Below the pieces are notes generated by a model that made no database searches, was not told the DNA's origin, and saw only the letters and a list, made by a program, of their open reading frames with translations. The translations under genes and the position numbers were made by a program. From Gammaproteobacteria bacterium (lineage in GTDB: Bacteria > Pseudomonadota > Gammaproteobacteria > Arenicellales > Arenicellaceae): a DNA stretch of 54,682 bases. Shown in pieces: positions 29,106 through 38,238 of the stretch (the stretch's first letter is position 1; the number at the start of each line of letters is the position of its first letter). Location of the stretch: assembly GCA_022447525.1 (NCBI GenBank), contig JAKVBA010000001.1, positions 41,571 to 96,252 on the forward strand. Direction: 5' to 3'.

Positions 29106-29774
29106 TTAATTCGGTTTGCGTTTCTTAGAGCTTTGTTGCGAGCTCAAAGTCCCACGAAGAATTAGGGTTGAGCACTGTTCAATAGTCTCCAAAAGGTCTA
29201 AATTTTCATCTCTAACCAAATTGGCACCCCAAGAATTGCATATCCCGATAATTGAATATGCAACGAACTGCGTGTCTATATCCGCTCTCAAGCTTTTTTT
29301 GCGAATACCTTCCCCTAGGACCCCTTCGAGTAATTCGCGGTAACGAGTACCCAACTGCTTGATTAGCACTCGCTTTTGCTTTGGTAGATACAGCCTTTGC
29401 TCGTTATGAACTTTCATTGCGCTGTGATCGGAGCGATAGGTACTAAGATGGGAGGTCACGATTGCCAGTATTTTCGCTTCGATGGATTGTTTTTTTGAGC
29501 AGATTTTCTGCATCTTCTGAACGTAGTTTTCAAACCCATACTCACAGACATCTTGTAGTGCCTGTTCTTTCGATTTGAAATAGTAATAGAGGCTGCCTTG
29601 CTGAATACCCATTTCGGCAGCAATATCATGAGTGGTAGATCCATGAAAACCTTTGTTCGCAAAAACCTTAGCCGCGGCTTCTATAGCCAGTATTTTTTTA
29701 CGTGCGTACTTTACAGTCTCGCTGCTTTCAGTGATTGTTTTTGCCCCATTTGCCATGGACTGCATTATATGCAT
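29106..29774 (-). CDS. TetR-family transcriptional regulator
   Basis: The 222-residue regulator has an N-terminal helix-turn-helix (about 24-72: [20 protein letters not shown], then [20 protein letters not shown]) and an all-helical ligand domain resembling those of TetR proteins that sense acyl-CoA or other hydrophobic ligands. The start is uncertain: ATGs occur at codons 1, 4 and 7. It lies directly upstream of cysC-sat in the same direction and divergent from the DUF2505 gene. The neighbouring crotonase suggests a lipid signal as an alternative to a sulfur one. Targets are unknown. Confidence 0.85.
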   Translation of the reverse strand: MHIMQSMANGAKTITESSETVKYARKKILAIEAAAKVFANKGFHGSTTHDIAAEMGIQQGSLYYYFKSKEQALQDVCEYGFENYVQKMQKICSKKQSIEAKILAIVTSHLSTYRSDHSAMKVHNEQRLYLPKQKRVLIKQLGTRYRELLEGVLGEGIRKKSLRADIDTQFVAYSIIGICNSWGANLVRDENLDLLETIEQCSTLILRGTLSSQQSSKKRKPN

Positions 29775-29941
29775 TTTTCTATAGAACTATAGATTTTTGT
29801 ATATTCTTTTTTTTAATTTTAATAGTTCAATTGGTTATATCTAACGAGTTATAAAACAAAACTGTGCTCAAGGCCTATTCCAGTTGTAACATCGTACTGC
29901 TATCCTTGATGCACTACTCAAAGACACACCTTCAATAAACA

Positions 29942-30412
29942 ATGGAATTTATCTACCACTTTTCTGGTTCAGCCGAAGACGTATTTAATCAAGTCACTGA
30001 CCCACAACTCATCGTTAAACGCTGCATGGATTTAGGCAGCATCGAAGCGAGTTGTGACAGTAACGAAGAAGAATTTCCGCTACTGACCATTACTCGCAAA
30101 GAGCAAGCGGATCTCCCTGCTATGATGAAGAAAATATTGGGAGATCAACAGACCATTAAAACGCAACAAGCCTGGAGCGAGACAGACGAAAGCTATGACA
30201 ATATTTCAACCACGGTAATTGATGGCACGCCGATTAGTATCAAAGCTAATCAATCTCTTTATAATCTTGAGGAAGGAAGCGAAATCTCTGTCGAACTCTC
30301 TGTCAAAGCCAGTATACCGTTAGTCGGTAAAAAGGTTGAGGCAATGGTTGCCACCAAAATACGTGAAGAACTTTTTCGCGAATTTGAATACATAAATCAA
30401 CAGATAGGTTAA
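29942..30412 (+). CDS. DUF2505 family protein (SRPBCC/START-like fold)
   Basis: The 156-residue soluble protein starts MEFIYHFSGSAEDVFNQVTD, followed by two beta-rich halves (QTIKTQQAWSETDESYD, EGSEISVELSVKASIPLVGK) and the amphipathic C-terminal helix EAMVATKIREELFREFEYI. This is the DUF2505 pattern, a ligand-binding START-type fold of unknown function. It is divergent from the TetR gene, with 167 bases between them, so the TetR protein may control it. No signal peptide is seen. Confidence 0.75.
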   Translation: MEFIYHFSGSAEDVFNQVTDPQLIVKRCMDLGSIEASCDSNEEEFPLLTITRKEQADLPAMMKKILGDQQTIKTQQAWSETDESYDNISTTVIDGTPISIKANQSLYNLEEGSEISVELSVKASIPLVGKKVEAMVATKIREELFREFEYINQQIG

Positions 30413-30663
30413 CTTAGCCCTCAACTCTCGCGGCTTTTGCGTCACAAGCGACAGGAGGCTCTTCCGAAACACAGGACAGTTCTTAAATCAAAAAGCGGGC
30501 GAGATGACTTGATTGATTTGAATCACCCGTAAATTCAGCTGAACGGGAATTCATGTGCAAAGCTAATCTCTAATCCGGACATTAACTTTACAGAACTACA
30601 CTTTTGTTAATGTGGTCTGCTGGGCTTAAAAATTCAACTTAATGAATCACATTGCACGCAGAG

Positions 30664-31449
30664 CTATTGGAAATTTGGTTTACGTTTTTCTACGAAGGAA
30701 GTAACTCCTTCCTTGCCATCAGCGCCATCAGCACACTCCTCGATTGTGTCGCTTTCTAACTCAAGTTGTTGATGTAAACTGTTGAACCCTGATTGACGTA
30801 ACAGCTTTTTAATTGAGGCATTTGAGTTTAGAGATCCAATAACAAATTTTTGTGCTATTTTTTTTGCTCGTGGCATTAGCTCATTGTCAGCAACAACCTC
30901 ATTAAGCAAGCCCCACTCTTTTGCTTCTTGGGCACTCAAAACTCTATTGGTATACATAAGCTCCTGCGTTTTTCTTAGCCCTATCAATCTAGGAAGGTAA
31001 AAACTCGAGCTTCCATCTGGGCTGAGGCCAATGTTACTGTAGGCCATGGTAAATTTTGCTGATTCACTTGCGATGGCCATATCTCCCATTACCGAAATAC
31101 TGAAGCCAGCACCGGCAGCCGTGCCATTTACTGCACATATCAACGGCGCTCTCATGTTCGCAAAGAATTCAATGGCTTCATGTAATGCATCAGCTATTTC
31201 TCTCACTGTCTTTCCCGCCATCCCCTCTTGCGCGTCATGCATCGCCTTTACATCTCCGCCAGCACAGAAAAATCGTCCACTTGCGGTTAGAATAACAGCC
31301 TTAACCGTAGCGTTCTCTGCTAGCTGTTTAGCTACTTTAGCAAGCTCTTGTGCGAGTCCCAGGTTTAATCCATTAGCCGCTTCTGGGCGATCTAGCGTAA
31401 CCATTGCAATACGGTCACTGACTTCATACTTTAAAAATTCAAAGCTCAT
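30664..31449 (-). CDS. Enoyl-CoA hydratase/isomerase family protein (crotonase)
   Basis: The 261-residue crotonase-fold protein has the oxyanion-hole segments FFCAGGDVKAMH (about 61-72) and AVNGTAAGAGFSISV (about 108-122). At the second catalytic position GLSPDGSSSFYLPRLIG carries an aspartate, as in PaaG-type isomerases. The position holding the first catalytic glutamate of true hydratases is not a glutamate here (FTMAYSNIGLSPDG). An isomerase role is therefore more likely than hydratase. It may act in fatty or aromatic acid CoA breakdown. It is a single leftward gene downstream of the cyclase gene. Confidence 0.85.
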   Translation of the reverse strand: MSFEFLKYEVSDRIAMVTLDRPEAANGLNLGLAQELAKVAKQLAENATVKAVILTASGRFFCAGGDVKAMHDAQEGMAGKTVREIADALHEAIEFFANMRAPLICAVNGTAAGAGFSISVMGDMAIASESAKFTMAYSNIGLSPDGSSSFYLPRLIGLRKTQELMYTNRVLSAQEAKEWGLLNEVVADNELMPRAKKIAQKFVIGSLNSNASIKKLLRQSGFNSLHQQLELESDTIEECADGADGKEGVTSFVEKRKPNFQ

Positions 31450-31566
31450 GTTTTCACAATTTTTATTTTAAATATGTCTAGCATATTACGTGTTGAGCCT
31501 AAAAAGTGAAAGTAGAATTTAAAGCTGGCTGAGCTTTGAGCTCAAACCGGTTGTTTGACTATATCG

Positions 31567-33201
31567 CTAGATGTTTCTCCATTCACGAAATCTAGCAAGA
31601 TCGTATAACTTTTTACCCTCAGACAACAATTCGCTTGAGTAATCTTTGTGGGTTGCTTTACTTAAACTCTCATTGGACAAGGACGTATCTAGGGCCAGCA
31701 ACAACAAGCAGGTGTCGAATTTCATATTGAACTTTTTGGCGAACTCCAAACCTTTTATCCAGTGAGTGTGACTGGCATCCTCATTTTCCAGCATAGACTC
31801 ATACCATCCAGCTACCAATCGATAGCGAGGAATAGCAATATCGTATATATTTGCATGCTGTTTTAACAAGTAAATCGCACTGTTTAATCGGCGTTGAGTT
31901 TCTTTAAAATACGACTCCCTTCCCTCGACTTTTAGCTGATACCAGAGCCGAAGAGTCGCTTCACAATAATGAAAGCAACCAACAATGGATCGCCAATTAG
32001 TTGGGCGCCCCCAGATAGCTATCTCTTTCGCCGCCATAGTCAAATATTCAAAAGCTTCTATCGTTTCTTCGTTTCGAAGCGAAAGCAGGGCAAAAGAGCT
32101 ATTTGCCTCTAACACATTAACTGGGTCAATGGGATCACTCGATCCATCAATCAGCTTTTTTAATCTTTTATCCAGTGAGTTTGCCAGCGTAAACTCGCCC
32201 TGCACAATTGCAGACATCAACCACATGCAAAGCCCCCAAAGCTGTGTTTGTGTTACGCCGCGACGGAATCCTGAATCCAGTATCTTGCTGTAATCATTGC
32301 TTAGATCACTTGCCTGTTCCAGTTCACCAGATAGAAACCCAGCTATACTTTTTACCGACGTCGCCTCCTCCCAACGACGTCGATCACCGTGCGCTATTGC
32401 TGATTGTTGGCACTTTGACATTGCTTGAGTATGTCCTTGCCAATCTCCAAATTGCGCCAAACACATGCCTCCAGCGAGGTGGTACCATGCCCATGCTCCG
32501 TCATCATTGAGATTTTCTGCCACCTTTTTAGCGCGCCTTAGATAGGAACTCGAAAGTCTATAGGCGGGTATCCCAGCAAAAACGTTACCTATATTTGCGT
32601 AGCTCCTTGATAATGTAACCGTGTCATCTTGTGTCGCCTCAGATAGATTAGTGGAAGCCAACGCTGAATAAAATAGACCCTCCATTTTCTTGAGGTAAAA
32701 GTAGACCACAAACTGACGTTCCATGATCATTGCGGCTAAATGTACGTCTTTAACCCTTCTATCCGGCACTCTTTTTCGCAGTGATGGGAGATAGCGATTT
32801 CGTAACTGTAAAACAGCTTCTACTAATGTTTTAGTTATATATCCCATTTTTGATCGAGGCTGTCTAAACCCAAGCAAATCCAATGCTCTGTTAAATTCAC
32901 TTTCAGCTCTCTCGGGGAAACCTAAGGCTAGTTCCGCAGTGCCACCCATGGCCACCCATCTGGCATGTTTTGACTTAGATACGGTAATATTATGTTGCCC
33001 TATGATGGATTCAATTTTACTCAAACACTCAATAATTTCTCTATTAGCAAACTTCTTGAAGGCGTTTTGAATGGCTTTGCCGTAAAAGTGCAAGGCTTTA
33101 CGATAATCCTCGGCCTTATAGCAATGCAAGGCTAATTCCACGTTGTTTTGTGAGGCAATAGTCGAATTAGCTATCATCCACGATGCCACCTTTCGGTGCA
33201 T
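31567..33201 (-). pseudogene. C-terminal (TPR-like) half of a soluble-adenylyl-cyclase-like protein, separated by a frameshift
   Basis: From the first ATG this half encodes 544 residues of helical repeats (LALHCYKAEDYRKALHFYGK near the start, then TPR-like pairs), the usual tail of cyclase-ATPase-TPR proteins. In the same frame the open sequence extends up to a TAG at 33301-33303. Translation of 33202-33300 gives HVDYLFTHEATQKIAYDLLL followed by FRQRKKMHRKVA, the segment that normally joins the ATPase module to the repeats. The two halves are therefore one gene, with a single-base shift at about 33300. Whether this half is translated alone from 33201 is doubtful. An authentic mutation or a sequencing error are both possible. 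Confidence 0.85.
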
Positions 33202-33229
33202 TTTCTTTCGTTGTCGAAATAAAAGAAGG

Positions 33230-35761
33230 TCATAAGCGATTTTTTGAGTAGCCTCGTGAGTAAATAAATAATCGACATGTCTTATTTGGGCTCGAGTTTC
33301 CTACGCCGCTTAATCGATCAAGCTCACCATTTAATTCCTCTCTAGATTTATCTACCGGATAAATGTGGTGTAGCGTATCCATATTAAATTTTCGGCCAAC
33401 GACACTGGCTGTTTTGAGGGCAAGTTGCTGATCGAGATCAAGCCGGTCCATTTGGCTGTTCAAGGCACTTTCAATTGATATGGGCAGTTCGATCTGTTCA
33501 AGGTTACGAATTTGATCTGATAACCGACAATGACCTGCATGAACGGTCACTATTTTCCTAGCCAACAGATCACGAACTAATATTTCTGCATAATGTGGGT
33601 TACCCTCAGTTCGTTTATAAATTAGATTCAACAACCGTTCGGGTACCAACTCCGCACTCAACTCGTGTTGCACAACGTTATCATGATCTTTGCGCGTTAG
33701 AGGTCTTAACTTAATTTCATCGACCGAGCTCATGGTCGCTAGCCTTGTATAACTGTTTGGAGGCTTACCTACAAAATTTTGCAGAGCCATGATGAAAATT
33801 ACCTCAGCTACACTCCTTGCTATAGAATCCAATAATAGCCAAGACGCAGAATCCATCCAGTGAGCGTCGTCAATAATAATTACCAAAGTCCGACCATCTG
33901 CTATTTCTCTTAGAATATAAGCCATAAGGGTATGAATATTCTCCGCTCGAATCTCATTTTGCATTTGCAACAATTGATCGGACTCTTCTAAATCAAGACC
34001 AAAAATTTCATTCAAAAGCGGCAACATCCCAACTTTGACTCTGGAATTTCTCTCTATAAGCTTGTCTAAGAAATCTTTTTTTTGCTCAGAACTTGTCAGT
34101 TCATCGAAACCCACTGCTTCGTATACTAACTCTCGCCAAACGCCAAAAAATGAGGTTTGGGTAGTGCTTGCACTCGCTATTAATACTCTCGTATCAGCTT
34201 CCTCAGACCTCCGTCTTACGACCTCTGACAAAACCGCAGATTTGCCAATACCGGCCTCAGCAACTATTAAGACTCCTCTTCCAATACCTCTTTGGCTAGG
34301 TTGATCTATCAACTGCTCTATAATAGCGAGTTCTGTATTTCGGCCTACAAAGTATGTATTTTCGTTTTTTTGAACACTGATTACAGATAAGGGATTATAG
34401 GTTGGCAATGGATTAGATTTACCTTTAAGCTCGAGGAGCCCAGCACTCTTAAAATTAATTTTCTCAGAGCTCTGCTCGAAGGTAGCAGAATCACATAATA
34501 TACCCCCTTTGGCCTTGCTCATTAGACGAGCTGCCGTATTAACTCCATCCCCCATAAGAGTATATTCACAACGCCTTTTATCCCCGAGTGTGCCACAGTA
34601 AACAGGGCCGGATGCGACGCCTATTGATACCTGCACATCTATAGCTTCTAAGGCGGTTTTAACATTTAGAGCGGCTTTAACCGCTCGCTCAGCATCGTCT
34701 TCTGCCGACATCGGTGGCACTCCAAAACCAGCGATCAACGACACGCCTTTGTCATCACTACTAATTTTGTCCAAACTACCACGCTGGCCATAGCATACCT
34801 GTTGAATACACGTCACAATCCGTTGAGCGGCCTCAAGATCAATGTCCGGTTTAAAATCGGGCAGATTAATAAAGAGAACCGTGATATGTCTGAGTTCACT
34901 AATAAGTGCCACATCTACCTGCCCCGCTGAAATACGGTTTGCCACAGCCGCTGGCACAAAGCTCTTAATCATTGGCATATGATCCTCGGTGAGCCCAATA
35001 CTGTCCGTTGATGATTGGTATTGCCACTCTTTGATACTGCCAATGCTGTAGCAATCTTCATCCCTTTGATCAAACTCGCCGCAAAAATCACCCAATAAGC
35101 TCAGTGACTCTCTCGAGATGATAACATCACCAGGTAAAGCTACTTTACCGAGAGTCTCTAGGTTTATAATGGCGTCACTTACGACAGCATATTCCCATCG
35201 ATCTAAGACGCCTCCGAGAATCATACCCCTGATACTTCCATAGCTAATAGCAATCTTTAAGCTAAGACATAGATCCTTTTCATTTTTGATTTTTTGCGAA
35301 AGACGTTTTGCTACCTCTTGCATTTTTAGAGCACAGGTAACCGCGACTCTGACGGCGAAATCATTATCTTCAACTGGAAACAAAATAAGCACAGCGTCAC
35401 CAGCGAATTTAACAACATCACCACCATAAGATTCAGCGACCTCTATTAGCTTATCAAAGTATTCAGATATCAGAAGCGTTAAATGCTCAGCTCCAACCGC
35501 CTGCTCTGATCCGTACTTAGCTACCAAATCCTCGGTCAATGACGTAAAACCACTTATGTCTGCAAATAGTATCGCTGCGTTAAAATAATCTTCCTCGCAT
35601 TGGAGCTTTGTTTTGTTATCTGCAATCCTTGCTAGCAAACCATCGCTTATAAACTTAGATAGGGCATCTACGGCACTCAAGGAGTCGAGACCCCCATCAC
35701 CGCTTTCCTCATCTGCGACAGTCAAGGATGATGCCCGAGTTACCTGATCTAGTCGTTCCAT
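33230..35761 (-). CDS. Tandem class III nucleotide cyclase with P-loop ATPase (soluble adenylyl cyclase-like), frameshifted at its 3' end
   Basis: The 843-residue N-terminal part has cyclase homology domain 1 (about 62-225: FADISGFTSLTED with metal Asp68, then GGDVVKFAGDAV with Lys118 and Asp122). Cyclase domain 2 (about 290-455) has GVASGPVYCGTLGDKRRCEY then TLMGDGVNTAARL, with Thr401, Asn408 and Arg412 at the positions of the adenine and transition-state residues. A P-loop NTPase follows (FVGRN 471-475, Walker A AEAGIGKS 501-508, Walker B LVIIIDDAHW 626-635). The order C1-C2-NTPase-helical repeats equals that of animal ADCY10. The last roughly 20 residues before the stop are out of frame. 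It lies 73 bases below the B3 lactamase gene. Confidence 0.9.
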   Translation of the reverse strand: MERLDQVTRASSLTVADEESGDGGLDSLSAVDALSKFISDGLLARIADNKTKLQCEEDYFNAAILFADISGFTSLTEDLVAKYGSEQAVGAEHLTLLISEYFDKLIEVAESYGGDVVKFAGDAVLILFPVEDNDFAVRVAVTCALKMQEVAKRLSQKIKNEKDLCLSLKIAISYGSIRGMILGGVLDRWEYAVVSDAIINLETLGKVALPGDVIISRESLSLLGDFCGEFDQRDEDCYSIGSIKEWQYQSSTDSIGLTEDHMPMIKSFVPAAVANRISAGQVDVALISELRHITVLFINLPDFKPDIDLEAAQRIVTCIQQVCYGQRGSLDKISSDDKGVSLIAGFGVPPMSAEDDAERAVKAALNVKTALEAIDVQVSIGVASGPVYCGTLGDKRRCEYTLMGDGVNTAARLMSKAKGGILCDSATFEQSSEKINFKSAGLLELKGKSNPLPTYNPLSVISVQKNENTYFVGRNTELAIIEQLIDQPSQRGIGRGVLIVAEAGIGKSAVLSEVVRRRSEEADTRVLIASASTTQTSFFGVWRELVYEAVGFDELTSSEQKKDFLDKLIERNSRVKVGMLPLLNEIFGLDLEESDQLLQMQNEIRAENIHTLMAYILREIADGRTLVIIIDDAHWMDSASWLLLDSIARSVAEVIFIMALQNFVGKPPNSYTRLATMSSVDEIKLRPLTRKDHDNVVQHELSAELVPERLLNLIYKRTEGNPHYAEILVRDLLARKIVTVHAGHCRLSDQIRNLEQIELPISIESALNSQMDRLDLDQQLALKTASVVGRKFNMDTLHHIYPVDKSREELNGELDRLSGVGNSSPNKTCRLFIYSRGYSKNRL

Positions 35762-35834
35762 ACCCTATTGAAATATCAAAAAGTTTTTCCAGTTGCGTAC
35801 AATGTACACATAATTTCACCAACACCGCAAAAGG

Positions 35835-36737
35835 TTAATTAGGCTCTTCTTTGTTTTCTTTCTCCAGTCTTCTGGCCAACCTTTGGTTAAGATGATTAGC
35901 ATAGTTACCACAACCATCTTTGCCAATCAAACTCTGTTGCGACTCGATACGAGCTCGGAGCTTAGCTGCCGATGGGTGTGGTGCAATTAAAATATCGCAC
36001 TCTAAAGTCGAGATTTTTTCTATCGAAGTCCGATAGGCTGAAAGATAGTTTTTGAAGTCACTAAATCGATACACCTCGCTGCTGACCGGACTGAGACTAT
36101 CAGCATAAACAAATACCGCACATTTATTCAATTCACAAGAACGCCATTGCCAACTGAGGGCGCCCGGCGTGTGCCCAGGGGTGACTAATGGATTCAACTC
36201 AAGCATCCCCAATTTAACGTGCTGACCTTCCTCAATAATGCCATCAACCTCAACAGGTTCCATCACTTTTAACATGCCATATTGAGGGTCTTGTTGAGAT
36301 GGTGTACCGGAGCTAATCGCACCCAATGCACCTTGGGAAGTGAAAAGTCTCGCGCCTGTCGACGTCTTAATATAGTCTAGCCCACCAACGTGATCATGGT
36401 GCTCATGACTGTGAAGCAAAACTTTAATGTCTAAGGGATCAAAACCAAGTTTCTTAATATTTTCTATCACAACCCTAGCTCCTAGTCTGGTACCAGAATC
36501 TATCAAAACATGTCCTGCTGAACTGGTTATCAGTATCGACGAAATTCCGCAGGTTCCGACATAATAGGTATTCCCGAATAGCTTAAAAGGTGGGCCAGGC
36601 TTATCCCATAAATCCCAGTCCTCACAGGTCTGCGCCCAGTTTTCAGCTGAAAAATCGCGGTCGCGAAGATTGTCTTCCGTCGCAACTGCAAGAGAGAAGC
36701 TAAGGTAGCAAAAAAAAATAAAACTGATTGGCTTCAT
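35835..36737 (-). CDS. Subclass B3 metallo-beta-lactamase
   Basis: The 300-residue exported protein has a signal peptide (about 1-20) and the metallo-beta-lactamase fold. All zinc ligands of subclass B3 are present: HSHEHHDH gives His111, His113, Asp115 and His116, with His189 in TPGHTPG and His254 in APHPS. The B3 features WDKPGPPFKLFGNTYYVG near the N terminus and ADSLSPVSSEVYRF are also present. It should hydrolyse beta-lactams, possibly carbapenems, in the periplasm, though some B3-like proteins have other substrates. A terminator-like hairpin lies just upstream of its start, and the cyclase gene follows in the same direction. Confidence 0.9.
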   Translation of the reverse strand: MKPISFIFFCYLSFSLAVATEDNLRDRDFSAENWAQTCEDWDLWDKPGPPFKLFGNTYYVGTCGISSILITSSAGHVLIDSGTRLGARVVIENIKKLGFDPLDIKVLLHSHEHHDHVGGLDYIKTSTGARLFTSQGALGAISSGTPSQQDPQYGMLKVMEPVEVDGIIEEGQHVKLGMLELNPLVTPGHTPGALSWQWRSCELNKCAVFVYADSLSPVSSEVYRFSDFKNYLSAYRTSIEKISTLECDILIAPHPSAAKLRARIESQQSLIGKDGCGNYANHLNQRLARRLEKENKEEPN

Positions 36738-37300
36738 GATGATTTAGGCTCAAATAAAAAAGCCCCTAGTCAAAATCTAGGGGCCTTTTGGTCAAATTCG
36801 AAATTGCGATAAAACGTTAAAAGTCTAGAAAGATAAAGTATACCTAGGAACCAACCTGAAATTATTTTTTCTTTTATTCAGGCGTTTATTAGCTCAAAGC
36901 ACTCAAAAAGTTAAAAGTATGTCAATTTTTCAGGCTATTTATGACTATATCTTTACAAGTCCATTTAGAAATCCTGTCAATTTTCTTCGCCTATATCTTT
37001 GATATTTTGACCTTTTTACTTGTGTCGCGTTTTTTCAATCAAGTCCATATTTTTGCTTACTCAGTGAACAGTAAGATGGCCGATAATGATGCAAGCTTAT
37101 GGGCGCCTTTGAACGGTTACATAACTTCCTAAGCTGGGTCACTCCCTATATTCATTTTTGGGAGTGTTATAGTCTACTTCCTCTATTTTTATGTTTTTTG
37201 GGCATCAGCGGGGAGTTTGTTCTTTTGTTTTCTGTCAGAATTAAAGGCTGATAGATATTGGTGGTCTGGTTTGTTCCCAATTTTTTTGCTCGGGCTAGGC
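36738..37300. other. Decayed region with membrane-protein fragments
   Basis: No intact gene is present. On the plus strand the frame beginning at ATG 36941 gives 63 hydrophobic residues, then a TAA at 37130-37132, then stays open with aromatic, membrane-like sequence to about 37390. An overlapping frame from ATG 37099 to 37251 encodes about 50 residues (FLSWVTPYIHFWECYSLLPL, then ISGEFVLLF). That resembles the C-terminal end of small DUF4386-type membrane proteins. These are best read as gene debris next to the IS remnant. The assignment is weak. Confidence 0.4.
36762..36790 (-). terminator. Terminator-like hairpin upstream of the B3 lactamase
   Basis: A perfect 8-bp stem (GCCCCTAG at 36762-36769, CTAGGGGC at 36777-36784) has a 7-base loop and is flanked by six A on the left. 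Read leftward it is a stem followed by six T, i.e. a terminator 24 bases before the lactamase ATG. No leftward gene precedes it, so it is either the end signal of a deleted gene or an attenuator in the lactamase leader. Confidence 0.75.
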
Positions 37301-37601
37301 TGCGATAATTGGCAGCGAATCTACGTCTTAGATCGTATACCAATGGTTATCGATGACTGGTTTAAAAAATTTATTCAGCAAGCCCGGTAGTCCTTGGGAA
37401 AACGGCTACAACGAAAGCTACAATGGTAAGCATAGAGATAAACTTCTAGATAACGAATATTTTTATACCCTTAAAAAAGCTCAAATACTGATTGAGCATT
37501 GGCGGGTGCATTACAACACCACCGGGCCACATAACGCATTGAACTATCGCTCTCCGGCCCCTAAAACCAAACAGTCGAATTATCAACAAAATCCTAACTA
37601 A
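37301..37601 (+). mobile_element. IS3-family transposase remnant (C-terminal integrase core)
   Basis: The longest frame, 37353-37601, encodes 82 residues including PGSPWENGYNESYNGKHRD (with the third catalytic acid of the DDE triad), FYTLKKAQILIEHWRVHYNT and GPHNALNYRSPAP. This is the C-terminal end of IS3-family OrfB. Upstream the frame reads IVYQWLSMTGLKN after a TAG at 37329-37331. Skipping one T at 37310 restores CDNGSEST, the second DDE aspartate motif (normally SDNGSEF). The copy is thus 5'-truncated, frameshifted and dead. A possible right end is the GTGGCAAGTCA near 37619-37629, but the matching left end was not found. Confidence 0.85.
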
Positions 37602-37640
37602 CGAACTGGAATCGATCGTGGTGGCAAGTCAGATTACAAG

Positions 37641-38066
37641 CTAACCTCCAAATGGCGTTGCTAAAATAAAAAACACCATTGCAACAAAAGCAATACCAGA
37701 AGTAGTAATACCTGCCCTGCTTGAGCGCAACCAACCCGACAAGCCAATACTGACCAATAAGCTCAAAAAACCGAGCCCATAGCCCAAAAGCATCGAGCGC
37801 CACAGTATACCTACCATTGAATTATTTAATTCTAGCGGGAATTCAGGGTGCAAAAGAATGAGTAACCGCCAAGAGGCAATAACGGCTATAAGCAAACTGC
37901 ATGCCGCTATCGCCGAAGAAACCACAATCCAACTGACCGACTTTTTTGGTGATGAAAAAACCAATATTGTGAATAGGATGGTCGCCGAAAAACCACCTAG
38001 AAAAGCACTAACGAACGACAATTGTTCTGCTACGGCTATCATAAAACTCGGGTTAGCATCGCTCAT
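37641..38066 (-). CDS. Unknown four-helix membrane protein
   Basis: The 141-residue protein is hydrophobic with about four transmembrane helices (roughly 17-38, 45-66, 86-110 and 119-137). It starts MSDANPSFMIAVAEQLSFVS and ends in a conserved-looking FILATPFGG. No family was recognised. It is divergent from the class D beta-lactamase gene and follows the IS remnant. The smooth distribution of hydrophobic segments and a proper start make it likely to be expressed, although its neighbours are decayed. Confidence 0.6.
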   Translation of the reverse strand: MSDANPSFMIAVAEQLSFVSAFLGGFSATILFTILVFSSPKKSVSWIVVSSAIAACSLLIAVIASWRLLILLHPEFPLELNNSMVGILWRSMLLGYGLGFLSLLVSIGLSGWLRSSRAGITTSGIAFVAMVFFILATPFGG

Positions 38067-38198
38067 TTTTCTATTTCGCTTTCGTGTTCGGGTATCACGT
38101 CCATACCAATAAAGTCATTTTTCTTTAGCTATGTTGTCGATTACTTTTCTAGCTACTGAGGAAAGCACATTTTCTTATGTTAGTCGAAAAAATTTACT

Positions 38199-38207
38199 TG
38201 TTATACT
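38199..38207 (+). promoter_or_regulatory. Extended -10 promoter of the class D beta-lactamase
   Basis: TGTTATACT matches the extended -10 form (TGn followed by TATACT) and lies 31 bases upstream of the ATG at 38239. A TTAGTC sixteen bases upstream of the hexamer is a weak -35 candidate. Confidence 0.5.
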
Positions 38208-38238
38208 GTACCGAGTTCAGTAAACAAACTCCAAAAAA

